Of a DNA stretch of 64,000 bases, positions 1-7,387 are shown piece after piece. This DNA comes from Bradyrhizobium sp. CCBAU 53421 (GTDB lineage: Bacteria > Pseudomonadota > Alphaproteobacteria > Rhizobiales > Xanthobacteraceae): contig NZ_CP030047.1 of NCBI RefSeq assembly GCF_015291625.1, forward strand, positions 5,270,001 to 5,334,000, given 5' to 3'. The position numbers and the translations under genes were made by a program. The notes beneath the pieces were generated by a model. It saw nothing but the letters and a program-made list of their open reading frames with translations, did no database searches and had not been told where the DNA came from. Numbering within the stretch: the first letter of the stretch is position 1; every line of letters starts with the position of its first letter.

Positions 1-855
1 GCGCTGCTCGCCATTCCCGACAATCCCTGGGCGACGCAGGCGGTGCGCGCGCTGTTCGGTGTCGCGGCGCCGGAGGAGATCGTCAAGGTTCTCGTCATCG
101 TCGTGATTTCGACGCGGCGCCGCGCCTTCGCCGATCCGATGGACACGGTGGTATACGGCGCGGCCGCGGGCCTCGGATTTGCGGCTTACGAGAACCTCGC
201 CTATCTGGTCCAGCACAAGGACATGTGGCGGGCGCTCGCGGCGCTGCGCAGCGTGCTCACCGTGCCGTTTCACGGCGCGCTCGGCATCATCGCCGGCGCC
301 TACCTTGCGATCGCGCGCTCCGGCGGCGCGCTTGGCGCCTACCGGGGCCACCGCGACTGGGCGCGCATCACGAACTGGACGTTGGTGCTGGTCGCGCCGG
401 TCTTGCTCCACGCGGCGTTCGATTTCCCGCTGCTCGCGCTGCAGCGCATTCCCGATCTCTCCTCGACCGCCCGGCTGCTGCTCGGTTCGGCCAGCGTACT
501 GATCGGCTTCTCCTCGATCGGCTTTGCGATTCGCCTGGTGCACCGCCTCGGCAAGCATCATGCCCCGCGCACGGACGTTGCGCGCGAACGGCTGAGCCAG
601 CTGCGGCGGATGTGGGCGCTGCTGCTGGTCGGCGGCGGTGCCGGCTTTGTCGGGGTCGCCTTCCTGCTCACCTCGCTGCATCATTGGTACGTCAATCCCG
701 AGCGCAATGCCTCGTTCATCCTGGTCCCGATCGGCTTCACCTCGATCCTGATCGGGCTGGCGCTCTTGATCGCGACCACCACCGTCTATTTCCTCGGCCG
801 CAACCGGATGCGGACCGCCTCGGAGGGCTTCCCGTCCGCGCCGGGCCAGAGCTAG
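1..855 (+). CDS. PrsW-type intramembrane metalloprotease, 5' end outside window
   Basis: The reading frame is open from the first base, so the start lies upstream. The product is a multi-spanning membrane protein. PrsW landmarks appear in order: an EExxK motif (PEEIVK), a following helix with YEN (GFAAYENLAYL), a membrane His in FHGALG, and HxxxD in LLHAAFDFP. These are the putative zinc and catalytic residues of the PrsW/CAAX-like protease superfamily. In Bacillus PrsW clips an anti-sigma factor; the substrate here is unknown. Hydrophobic segments continue to the C-terminus. The next gene follows after about 50 bp on the same strand. Confidence 0.8.
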   Translation, partial: ALLAIPDNPWATQAVRALFGVAAPEEIVKVLVIVVISTRRRAFADPMDTVVYGAAAGLGFAAYENLAYLVQHKDMWRALAALRSVLTVPFHGALGIIAGAYLAIARSGGALGAYRGHRDWARITNWTLVLVAPVLLHAAFDFPLLALQRIPDLSSTARLLLGSASVLIGFSSIGFAIRLVHRLGKHHAPRTDVARERLSQLRRMWALLLVGGGAGFVGVAFLLTSLHHWYVNPERNASFILVPIGFTSILIGLALLIATTTVYFLGRNRMRTASEGFPSAPGQS

Positions 856-905
856 GATAAGGCGCACGCTCGCAGACCTTGCCGTTGCAGATTCGGAGAG
901 CCGCG

Positions 906-1478
906 ATGACCCTGTCCAACGATCTCGACAGACTGCGATCGGAGATGCAGGCCGCGGTCAAGCAACACTGGAAGGCGTTCCTGTTCGAGGGCATCCTGCT
1001 CGTGATCCTCGGCATCGCGGCGATGATCGTGCCGACCTTCGCGAGCCTTGCCGTCACCATCTTCCTCGGCTGGATGTTCCTGATCTCGGGCATCGGCGGG
1101 CTGATCGTGACGTTCTGGGCACGCAACATGCCGGGCTTCTGGTGGTCGCTGATCTCGGCCGCGCTCGCCGTGCTGGCCGGCATGGTGCTGCTCGCCCGTC
1201 CGATGCAGGGCGTGGTGACGCTGACCATCGTGATCGGCGCCTATTTCGTCGCCGAGGGCGTCGCCACCATCATGTACGCGCTGGAGCACCGCCGCGAATT
1301 GTCGGGACGCTGGTCCTGGCTCCTGATCGCCGGCCTGATGGATGTCGTCGTCGCCTTCTTCATCGTCGCCGGCCTGCCGGAGTCGGCGGGCTGGGCGATC
1401 GGCCTCCTGGTCGGCCTCAATCTGATGTTCGGCGGGGCGACGCTGATAGGTATGGCGTTGGCCGCGCGCAACACCTGA
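906..1478 (+). CDS. HdeD-family (DUF308) membrane protein
   Basis: This 190-residue protein has a cytoplasmic amphipathic N-terminus (about 1-25) followed by about six hydrophobic segments arranged as paired helices with short loops, the layout of the HdeD/DUF308 family. E. coli HdeD contributes to acid resistance at high cell density; a general envelope-stress role is inferred here only from family membership. I chose the ATG at 906 because GGAG lies a few bases upstream and the sequence before it is not hydrophobic. The protein ends about 30 bp before the promoter of the aromatic attenuator. Confidence 0.8.
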   Translation: MTLSNDLDRLRSEMQAAVKQHWKAFLFEGILLVILGIAAMIVPTFASLAVTIFLGWMFLISGIGGLIVTFWARNMPGFWWSLISAALAVLAGMVLLARPMQGVVTLTIVIGAYFVAEGVATIMYALEHRRELSGRWSWLLIAGLMDVVVAFFIVAGLPESAGWAIGLLVGLNLMFGGATLIGMALAARNT

Positions 1479-1510
1479 CGGCCAACTGGCTGCCCTCGCG
1501 GATTTGGGGG

Positions 1511-1539
1511 GTGACAGGTCGAAATCCCTGCGCTATAGA
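1511..1539 (+). promoter_or_regulatory. Promoter of aromatic leader/DAHP synthase transcript
   Basis: A sigma70-like promoter: -35 GTGACA at 1511-1516, a 17-nt spacer, and -10 TATAGA at 1534-1539. The leader-peptide ATG begins only 8 nt after the -10 box, so transcription probably starts at or within a base or two of that ATG. That would make a leaderless mRNA. Confidence 0.65.
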
Positions 1540-1547
1540 CCCGGCGC

Positions 1548-1628
1548 ATGATCACCGTCGCCACCAGCTATTTTTGGTACTTTAGCTACGACAGCTCGCT
1601 GGCGGCAGGAGGATCGCGCTCAATCTGA
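1548..1628 (+). CDS. Aromatic attenuator leader peptide (26 aa)
   Basis: A 26-codon ORF with no Shine-Dalgarno, starting about where transcription should start. Residues 8-14 read YFWYFSY: three Tyr, two Phe and one Trp in seven codons (1569-1589), an extreme bias for the end products of the pathway that the downstream DAHP synthase opens. A ribosome stalled on these codons would leave the following RNA segment free to form an antiterminator. The peptide itself is probably not functional; its translation is the sensor. No homologue was searched for. Confidence 0.85.
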   Translation: MITVATSYFWYFSYDSSLAAGGSRSI

Positions 1629-1678
1629 AGAATTGCAGCAAACGTCCAAAACAAGCCGCCAGACCTGGCGGCTTTTTT
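1560..1678 (+). promoter_or_regulatory. Transcription attenuator with alternative hairpins upstream of DAHP synthase
   Basis: Four segments form the classical arrangement. Segment 1 is GCCACCAGC at 1560-1568, just before the aromatic codons. Segment 2 is GCTGGCGGC at 1598-1606, just after them. Segment 3 is AAGCCGCCAG at 1653-1662. Segment 4 is CTGGCGGCTT at 1665-1674. Segment 2 repeats the core of segment 4 (CTGGCGGC), so 2:3 pairing (antiterminator) excludes 3:4 (terminator). Segments 1:2 pair with one A-C mismatch, giving the default protector hairpin. Stalling on Tyr/Phe/Trp codons should favour 2:3 and read-through. Confidence 0.8.
1653..1678 (+). terminator. Intrinsic (attenuator) terminator
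   Basis: Inverted repeat AAGCCGCCAG/CTGGCGGCTT followed by an uninterrupted T6 run at 1673-1678. It lies between the leader peptide stop (1628) and the DAHP synthase start (1717), so it can only serve to terminate the leader transcript. Confidence 0.9.
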
Positions 1679-1716
1679 GTGTGCCGGCAGGTCCCGAAAA
1701 TCCAAAGGAGCCAGCC

Positions 1717-2802
1717 GTGTTGAGTACGACAGACGACCTTCGCATCAAGGAATTGAAAGAACTGAGTACGCCCGAAGAGGTGATGCGGGAGGTCCCGCGC
1801 ACCCTGACGGCGACCCGCGTCGTGATGGGCGCCCGCAACGCCATCCACGCGATCCTCAACGGCACCGATGACCGCCTGCTGGTCGTCGTCGGCCCCTGCT
1901 CCATTCACGATCCCGCGGCGGCCGTCGACTACGCCGAGCGTCTCGCCAGCCTGCGCGAACAGCTTGCCGACCGCCTCGAGATCGTGATGCGGGTCTATTT
2001 CGAGAAGCCGCGCACCACCGTGGGCTGGAAGGGCCTGATCAACGACCCCGACCTCGACAACAGCTTCGACATCAACAAGGGCCTGCGGCTCGCCCGCAAC
2101 GTGCTGTCGGCCGTGAACAATCTCGGCCTGCCCGCCGGCACGGAATTCCTCGACATGACGACGCCGCAATACATCGCCGACCTGGTCTCCTGGGCCGCGA
2201 TCGGCGCGCGCACCGCCGAGAGCCAGATCCATCGCGAGCTGGCCTCCGGCCTGTCCTGCCCGGTCGGCTTCAAGAACAGCACCGACGGCGGCGTGCGGAT
2301 CGCGGCGGACGCGGTGAAATCGGCGTCGCACCCGCACCACTTCATGGCGGTCACCAAGGGCGGCCGTTCGGCGATCGCCGCCACCAGCGGTAACGAGGAC
2401 TGCCACGTCATCCTGCGCGGCGGCCGGGTGCCGAACTATGATGCAGCGAGCGTCGATGCCGCCGCCGCCGAACTCGGCCGCGCCGGCGTCGCAGCGCGGC
2501 TGATGATCGACACCAGCCACGCCAACAGCAGCAAGAAGCCGGAGAACCAGCCGCTGGTGGCCACTGACATCGCACAGCAGGTCGCAAGCGGCGAACAGCG
2601 CATCATCGGCGTGATGATCGAGAGTAACCTTGTCGCGGGACGCCAGGACGTCGTGCCGGGCAAGCCGCTGACCTATGGCCAGAGCATCACCGACGGCTGC
2701 ATCGACCTCGCAACGACGGCTGACGTCTTGAAGCAGCTGGCCGATGCCGTCGACGCAAGGCGCAGCGTGCGGCGTGACGGCCTGCAGGAGCGTTCGGCCT
2801 GA
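1717..2802 (+). CDS. aroG: 3-deoxy-7-phosphoheptulonate (DAHP) synthase, class I
   Basis: Condenses phosphoenolpyruvate and erythrose 4-phosphate, the first step of the shikimate pathway, in the cytosol. The 361-residue length fits E. coli AroF/G/H-type enzymes (about 350). Family signatures include VVGPCSIHDP, MRVYFEKPRTTVGWKG, GARTAESQIHRE, PVGFKNSTDGG, and a late IDTSHANSSK metal/substrate-binding segment. The GTG at 1717 is chosen because AAAGGAG sits 6 nt upstream; earlier in-frame starts would lie inside the terminator hairpin. Expression is very probably set by the aromatic-codon attenuator directly upstream. The aroF/aroG/aroH assignment cannot be made from sequence alone. Confidence 0.93.
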   Translation: MLSTTDDLRIKELKELSTPEEVMREVPRTLTATRVVMGARNAIHAILNGTDDRLLVVVGPCSIHDPAAAVDYAERLASLREQLADRLEIVMRVYFEKPRTTVGWKGLINDPDLDNSFDINKGLRLARNVLSAVNNLGLPAGTEFLDMTTPQYIADLVSWAAIGARTAESQIHRELASGLSCPVGFKNSTDGGVRIAADAVKSASHPHHFMAVTKGGRSAIAATSGNEDCHVILRGGRVPNYDAASVDAAAAELGRAGVAARLMIDTSHANSSKKPENQPLVATDIAQQVASGEQRIIGVMIESNLVAGRQDVVPGKPLTYGQSITDGCIDLATTADVLKQLADAVDARRSVRRDGLQERSA

Positions 2803-2867
2803 ACCGGCCGGACGGATTGAGCGTTACCGGCGGGGCGTACATCGCGCTCCGCCGGTCTTTCCGTGGC

Positions 2868-3134
2868 CTAGCAGCCGCGGCAGATGCTCTTGATCTTCTT
2901 GTCGAGCGCAGCGTCTTCCTTGTTCGCCTGGCTGTTCGGGTCGCTGATACCCTTTTCATTCCCAACGTCGCCGCGGCGCGGCTGACGATGTCCGATCGGC
3001 GCTTCCGGCACCCCCGAATTCTTCTGCATGGAGGACGATCCGCCCTGTTGCTGCGCCCAGGCTTTGGACGTTCCAAGCTGGGGCGCCCCGACCGCAACAA
3101 TCACCAGAGCCATCAACAAAACAGTCTTCCGCAT
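2868..3134 (-). CDS. Small secreted protein of unknown function
   Basis: An 88-residue protein with a clear N-terminal signal peptide: MRK followed by a hydrophobic stretch ending near AWA-QQ, a likely signal peptidase I site. The mature part is small, polar and Gln/Ser/Asn-rich and ends in CRGC, which may form a disulfide. I placed the start at the ATG at 3134 because it yields a compact signal peptide; the frame continues upstream without signal-like sequence. No family recognised. Confidence 0.55.
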   Translation of the reverse strand: MRKTVLLMALVIVAVGAPQLGTSKAWAQQQGGSSSMQKNSGVPEAPIGHRQPRRGDVGNEKGISDPNSQANKEDAALDKKIKSICRGC

Positions 3135-3156
3135 CTCGCGTCTCCGCTTCTCAACC

Positions 3157-3300
3157 CTATTGCGCCCGTTCCGGCACCTCGACGGTAGCACAGTTGCGAG
3201 GCCCTTGCGCTGCGCAATCCTGGACCTTCCGTATATCGGCCATGGTGCCAGGGAGCCAGATTCCCGCGGCGACCAGCACCACAAAGAGGCCGAACATCAC
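3157..3300 (-). CDS. Possible small membrane-anchored protein
   Basis: A 47-residue reading frame beginning GTG-ATG. It has one N-terminal hydrophobic segment (FGLFVVLVAAGIWLP) followed by a short polar tail containing two Cys (QDCAAQG and RNCATV). It ends 22 bp before the start of the secreted protein gene on the same strand, so the two could be cotranscribed. No convincing Shine-Dalgarno is visible, and the start is uncertain. Function unknown. Confidence 0.35.
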   Translation of the reverse strand: MMFGLFVVLVAAGIWLPGTMADIRKVQDCAAQGPRNCATVEVPERAQ

Positions 3301-3377
3301 AGCATTTTCGATGCCGCGGCTGCCCTCGCCGTCGGGTGGCTCCTGCCGTCCGCCCCCCGGCCCCGCTCATCACAGGC

Positions 3378-4469
3378 TCATGATTGCGGCGGGTAGAGAT
3401 GAACGTCACCGCAATAATCGACGATGCGGTACCGCTGTTCCGAGGAATCTTCACGTTCGCGGGAAGCTGGCTGCGACAAATAGCTCGGGCCGATCGGCGC
3501 CTTGCCGTGGCCGCCGGGGATGTCGAGCACATAGTCCGGCTGACACAGTCCGGAGACGCGCCCGCGCAACGCCCGCATCAATTCCTGCCCGGCTTCGATC
3601 GTGGTGCGCAAATGCGCGGTGCCGGGTGCAAGGTCGCCGTGATGCAGATAATACGGCTTGATCCGGCACTCGACGAAGGCGCGCATAAGCGCCGCGAGCG
3701 TCGCAGCATCGTCATTGATGCCGCGCAGCAAGACGGACTGGCTGACCAGCGGAATGCCGGCGTCGGCAAGGCGCGCGCACGCCGCGCGTGCGTTGGCGGC
3801 GAGTTCACGCGGATGGTTGGCGTGGATCGCAACCCAGGTCGTCGCCCCCTCGACCCGCAGGGCCGCGATCATCTCGGGATTGATGCGTCCGGGATCGGCG
3901 ATCGGAACACGGCTGTGAAGGCGGATGACCTTCACATGATCGATGGCGGCGAGATCGGCCATGATCTCCGACAGCCTGCGCGGCGACAGCATCAAGGGAT
4001 CGCCGCCGGTCAGGATGACTTCCCAGACCTCTTGATGGGTGCGGATGTAGTCCAGCGCCGCGCGGTAGGCCTCGTCGGACAGGACCGAGGCCTTGCCCGG
4101 CCCGACCATTTCGCGCCGGAAACAGAACCGGCAATAGACCGCGCAGACATGGACGAGCTTGAACAGCACCCGGTCCGGATAGCGATGCACGATGCCGGCG
4201 ATCGGCGAATGCGCATCGTCGCCGATCGGATCGGCGTTCTCGCCCGCCTGCTCCACGAGCTCGTCGGCGCTCGGGATGAACTGCCGCGCGATCGGGTCGT
4301 TGGCGTCGGCCGGATCGATCAGCCCTGTGAGCTCCGGCGTCACCGCGACCGCGTAGCGTGCAGCCACCTGTTCGAGCTCGGCAAGGGCTGCGACTGGCAC
4401 GAGGCCCGCTTCGGCCAGCTCGCGCGGCTGGCGCAGCGTCGCCGCCAGTTTCGGATCGATCCTGTTCAT
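3378..4469 (-). CDS. epmB: EF-P beta-lysylation protein EpmB (lysine 2,3-aminomutase)
   Basis: A radical SAM, PLP-dependent enzyme that isomerises lysine to beta-lysine for transfer to elongation factor P. The 363-residue protein carries the 4Fe-4S/SAM motif CxxxCxxC at C109, C113 and C116 (CAVYCRFC), and a GG-rich loop with the probable PLP lysine K323 in PGGHGKAP. It is shorter than clostridial lysine aminomutase, as expected for EpmB. Its start overlaps the epmA stop by 4 bp (ATGA), indicating translational coupling. efp lies about 1.1 kb from epmA on the opposite strand, which supports EpmB over a catabolic aminomutase. Confidence 0.92.
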   Translation of the reverse strand: MNRIDPKLAATLRQPRELAEAGLVPVAALAELEQVAARYAVAVTPELTGLIDPADANDPIARQFIPSADELVEQAGENADPIGDDAHSPIAGIVHRYPDRVLFKLVHVCAVYCRFCFRREMVGPGKASVLSDEAYRAALDYIRTHQEVWEVILTGGDPLMLSPRRLSEIMADLAAIDHVKVIRLHSRVPIADPGRINPEMIAALRVEGATTWVAIHANHPRELAANARAACARLADAGIPLVSQSVLLRGINDDAATLAALMRAFVECRIKPYYLHHGDLAPGTAHLRTTIEAGQELMRALRGRVSGLCQPDYVLDIPGGHGKAPIGPSYLSQPASREREDSSEQRYRIVDYCGDVHLYPPQS

Positions 4470-5518
4470 GGCTCTCCTGCAGGCGGCGTCCAGACCACCT
4501 GATCAATTCGCGGCGCGCCGCTCGCCAGCATGACCAGCCGGTCGAAGCCGAGCGCGACGCCGCTCGCCTCGGGCATCTGGCCGACGGCGGCAAGGAAATC
4601 GTCGTCGAGCGGATAGCGCTCGCCGTAACGGCGGGCCTTCTCGTCCATCGCTGCGGTGAAACGATGGCGCTGCTCGGCTGCATCGGTCAACTCGCCAAAG
4701 CCGTTGGCGAGCTCGACACCGCAGGCATAGACCTCGAAACGCTCGGCGACGCGTGGCTCGCCCGCCTTGGTGCGCGCCAGCGCGGCCTCCGGCGACGGGT
4801 ACTCGAATAGCACCGTCAGACGGCCCTGTCCGAGATGGGGCTCGACGTGCTCGACCAGCACCTTGCTGAAGATGTCCGACCAGGTGTCGTCATCGACGAT
4901 CCGCACCCGCTCGCGCGCGGCGGAGGCCAGCGCCGCGCGATCGCCCTCGCCGCCCGAGATCGTCGCCAGCAGGTCGATGCCGGCGAAGCGCTCGAAACCG
5001 GCGGCAACCGTCAGCAGCTCCGGCTCGGCAAAGGGATCGGCGGTCTTACCGCGGAAGGAAAATCGCCCGATCCCGGTCGCCTGCGCCGCATGGGCGATCA
5101 CGACGATCGTGTCGGCCATGATGGCGTCGTAACCGGCATTGGCGCGGTACCATTCCAGCATGGTGAATTCGGGCAAATGCAGGTCGCCGCGCTCGCGATC
5201 GCGGAACACCCGCGCGAACTCGTAGATCTTGGGCTCGCCGGCGGCGAGCAGCTTCTTGCAGGCGAACTCGGGGGAGGTGCGCAGATAGCGCGGCGCCGGT
5301 GAGCCGTCGGGTCGCCTGAGCTCAGTGCGCGGAGCGTGCAGATGCGTCTCATTGCCCGGCGATATCTGCAGGATGGCGGTCTCGACCTCGGCAAAGCCCT
5401 GCTCCTCGAACCAGGCCCGGAGCGCCCGCGTGATCGCGGTCCGCGCCTGCAGGAATGGCCGGCGATCGGCGTAGCGTGACGGCGTCCACCAGGACGAGGG
5501 GTGGTCACGCGCGGTCAT
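4466..5518 (-). CDS. epmA: EF-P--beta-lysine ligase EpmA (GenX/PoxA)
   Basis: A class II lysyl-tRNA-synthetase-like protein of 350 residues that lacks the N-terminal anticodon-binding domain, the hallmark of EpmA. It activates beta-lysine and attaches it to the conserved EF-P lysine. Visible class II features include the motif 2 region FRDRERGDLHLPEFTMLEWYRA and a C-terminal motif 3 GVALGFDRLVML. It is the first gene of an epmA-epmB pair (4-bp overlap). I kept the ATG at 5518; the N-terminus WWTPSRYADRRPFLQAR matches typical EpmA starts. Confidence 0.94.
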   Translation of the reverse strand: MTARDHPSSWWTPSRYADRRPFLQARTAITRALRAWFEEQGFAEVETAILQISPGNETHLHAPRTELRRPDGSPAPRYLRTSPEFACKKLLAAGEPKIYEFARVFRDRERGDLHLPEFTMLEWYRANAGYDAIMADTIVVIAHAAQATGIGRFSFRGKTADPFAEPELLTVAAGFERFAGIDLLATISGGEGDRAALASAARERVRIVDDDTWSDIFSKVLVEHVEPHLGQGRLTVLFEYPSPEAALARTKAGEPRVAERFEVYACGVELANGFGELTDAAEQRHRFTAAMDEKARRYGERYPLDDDFLAAVGQMPEASGVALGFDRLVMLASGAPRIDQVVWTPPAGEP

Positions 5519-5735
5519 CGGCCGGCCACCCCAGCGGCTGCGGATTCAACATCAACAAGCCACCGCCCCGATTGAGGAGTCGGGCGCAAATCCTTGATTC
5601 CATACAAATACATGGTCGGCACGGCCTTGGCCTCAACGGAACACGGCGAAACGAGCCCCTTCTTGTCGAAAGATGCCGGCGTTGTCCATGCGCAGCCTCG
5701 ACTGAACCTGAGCGGGTGGCCCAGCGTCCTACACC

Positions 5736-5755
5736 CAACTCAACTCAACTCAACT
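5736..5755 (+). repeat. Four perfect CAACT pentanucleotide repeats
   Basis: Four head-to-tail copies of CAACT lie 16 bp upstream of the secreted-protein ATG at 5771, between any promoter and the start. Copy-number change would alter 5' UTR spacing by 5 bp steps. Four units is short, so instability is only a possibility. Confidence 0.7.
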
Positions 5756-5770
5756 GGAACGGATCAAGCC

Positions 5771-6499
5771 ATGTTCCGCCGATTGCGAACCGCTGGATGC
5801 ACTTTGCTGCTTGGGCTGGCCCTGCTCGCGCCGGCCAACGCCGACGGCCCGGGAAAGCAGTTCAAGCGCGTCACCGATGCGGCCACGTTCACCTCACCGG
5901 ACGGCAAGGTTCGACTGGAGCAATATGCGCGCGACCTGGGCGACGATGGCCTGCTGTTTCAGTTCTGGACCTTTGACCCTGCCCACCAGCACGCCGCGCT
6001 CCTCAACGAGGGCGAAACCACCGATCAAGCCGGATATCAGGCCGGCTTCCGCTTCAGCCCGGACAGCCGCTGGCTGGTGCGGATGCAGAAGATCGGCTCC
6101 GGCACTCACACCCTCTACCTCTACAAACGGACCGGCGACCGGTTCGTGCCGGCCACCGGAAAGCCGCTCGGCGAGGCCGCGTGGGACTTCTTCTACACCC
6201 AGCCGGCGGCTGACGGCGTGCGCCGCGACCCCGAAGACCCCTATGGGCTCGATCACATGCAGGTCGGGCTGATCAAGGGCCTGGAGGACAACTACGCCTC
6301 GATGGGGCAGCATTGGCCGGACAGCCGGTATCTCGTGATCGGCCTGTCATTCGACATCCAGGGCGAGGAGACGCCCTTCCCCTGGGTTGAGGACTGGCGC
6401 TGCGTTTACGACCTGAAAACCGGGACATTCTCGGTTCCCACGAGCCTCGCCGAACATAACGAGAAGGCCCGAAAGATCCCGGGCAAGGACCCTCGTTAG
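5771..6499 (+). CDS. Secreted protein of unknown function
   Basis: A 242-residue protein with a signal peptide of about 24 residues (basic MFRRLR, then Leu/Ala-rich, ending near ANA-DG). The mature part has no cysteines before a late WRCVYDL and many aromatic/Asp-rich turns ([23 protein letters not shown]), which suggest a beta-rich, propeller-like extracytoplasmic fold. I recognise no catalytic motif. The start at 5771 is chosen because the signal peptide begins there, with GGAACGGA upstream; the open frame extends further upstream without signal-like sequence. It sits between epmA (divergent) and efp but has no evident link to them. Confidence 0.65.
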   Translation: MFRRLRTAGCTLLLGLALLAPANADGPGKQFKRVTDAATFTSPDGKVRLEQYARDLGDDGLLFQFWTFDPAHQHAALLNEGETTDQAGYQAGFRFSPDSRWLVRMQKIGSGTHTLYLYKRTGDRFVPATGKPLGEAAWDFFYTQPAADGVRRDPEDPYGLDHMQVGLIKGLEDNYASMGQHWPDSRYLVIGLSFDIQGEETPFPWVEDWRCVYDLKTGTFSVPTSLAEHNEKARKIPGKDPR

Positions 6500-6665
6500 C
6501 GGCTTCCCGGGGGCGGCTACCAGCAATTGGCAAACTGCCGAATCCGGCCGCAAAAGACTGGCATCTCAGGGACAAATCAGTATGTTGCAGCCCGAAATCG
6601 CCGCCACGGCCGAGGGGCTGCCGGTCCGGTTTGCGCCCCCGCTTCTCAAATTCAGGAAAACACCT

Positions 6666-7232
6666 TTGAAAGTCATCGCCAGTTCCATCCGCAAGGGCAA
6701 CATCATCGAGCAGGATGGCAAGCTCTATGTGGTCCTCTCCGCCGAAAACATTCATCCCGGCAAGGGCACCCCCGTCAGCCAGATCGAAATGCGCCGCATC
6801 GGCGACGGCGTGAAGGTGTCGGAGCGCTACAAGACCACCGACCAGGTCGAGAAGGCCACCGTCGAAGACCACAACTACAACTACCTCTATGAGGACGGCG
6901 ACGGCTTCCACTTCATGAACAACGACAACTACGACCAGGTCCAGGTCTCCAAGGAGATCGTCGGAACGTCGGCGCCGTATCTGCAGGAGAACATGACGGT
7001 GAAGCTGTCGATGCACGACGGCAATCCGGTCGCGATCCAGCTGCCGCAGCGCGTGACGCTGGAAGTGGTGGAGACCGAGCCTGTGACCAAGGGCCAGACC
7101 GCCTCGTCGTCGTACAAGCCCGCGGTGCTGTCGAACGGCATCCGCACCGGCGTGCCGCCGCACGTCTCCACCGGCACGCGCATCGTCGTGATGACCGAGG
7201 ACGGTTCCTACGTCGAACGCGCCAAGGACTGA
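6666..7232 (+). CDS. efp: Elongation factor P
   Basis: Rescues ribosomes stalled at polyproline. The 188-residue product matches the family length exactly when started at the TTG at 6666; upstream in-frame codons would add about 28 residues absent from EF-P, and an AGGA lies about 9 nt before the TTG. Domain order is the KOW-like N-terminal domain (1-65) and two OB domains, ending in the typical [17 protein letters not shown]. The modified lysine is K33 in HPGKGTP. That fits the EpmA/EpmB beta-lysylation genes encoded nearby on the minus strand. Confidence 0.95.
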   Translation: MKVIASSIRKGNIIEQDGKLYVVLSAENIHPGKGTPVSQIEMRRIGDGVKVSERYKTTDQVEKATVEDHNYNYLYEDGDGFHFMNNDNYDQVQVSKEIVGTSAPYLQENMTVKLSMHDGNPVAIQLPQRVTLEVVETEPVTKGQTASSSYKPAVLSNGIRTGVPPHVSTGTRIVVMTEDGSYVERAKD

Positions 7233-7253
7233 GCGGAAGGATTGAGCATCAAC

Positions 7254-7287
7254 GCGCGGTGACATTCATCACGAATCATCACCGCGC
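7254..7287 (+). terminator. Probable efp terminator hairpin
   Basis: A perfect 9-bp inverted repeat, GCGCGGTGA (7254-7262) and TCACCGCGC (7279-7287), with a 16-nt loop, 22 bp after the efp stop. The following TTGTTGTTT is only moderately T-rich, so it may be a weak intrinsic terminator. Confidence 0.5.
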
Positions 7288-7312
7288 ATCAGGTTGTTGT
7301 TTAAGCTCAAAC

Positions 7313-7344
7313 TTTCCGGAAAACTGCTACACACTTTTCCGGAA
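7313..7344 (+). promoter_or_regulatory. Paired TTTCCGGAA boxes
   Basis: TTTCCGGAAA (7313-7322, a perfect 10-bp palindrome) and TTTCCGGAA (7336-7344) repeat with a 23-bp period upstream of the M23-like gene. Spacing close to two helical turns suggests a possible operator pair. The inner CCGGAA also occurs in other intergenic repeats of this genome, so this may be coincidental. Confidence 0.25.
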
Positions 7345-7387
7345 CTTGCTCTAATCTCTCGCGATCAAACATGAATCGGGGAGTGCA

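Noticed and set aside
5594..5770. N-terminal extension of the 242-aa secreted protein
   Set aside because: The open frame continues upstream but the segment is not protein-like, spans the CAACT repeat and would bury the signal peptide.
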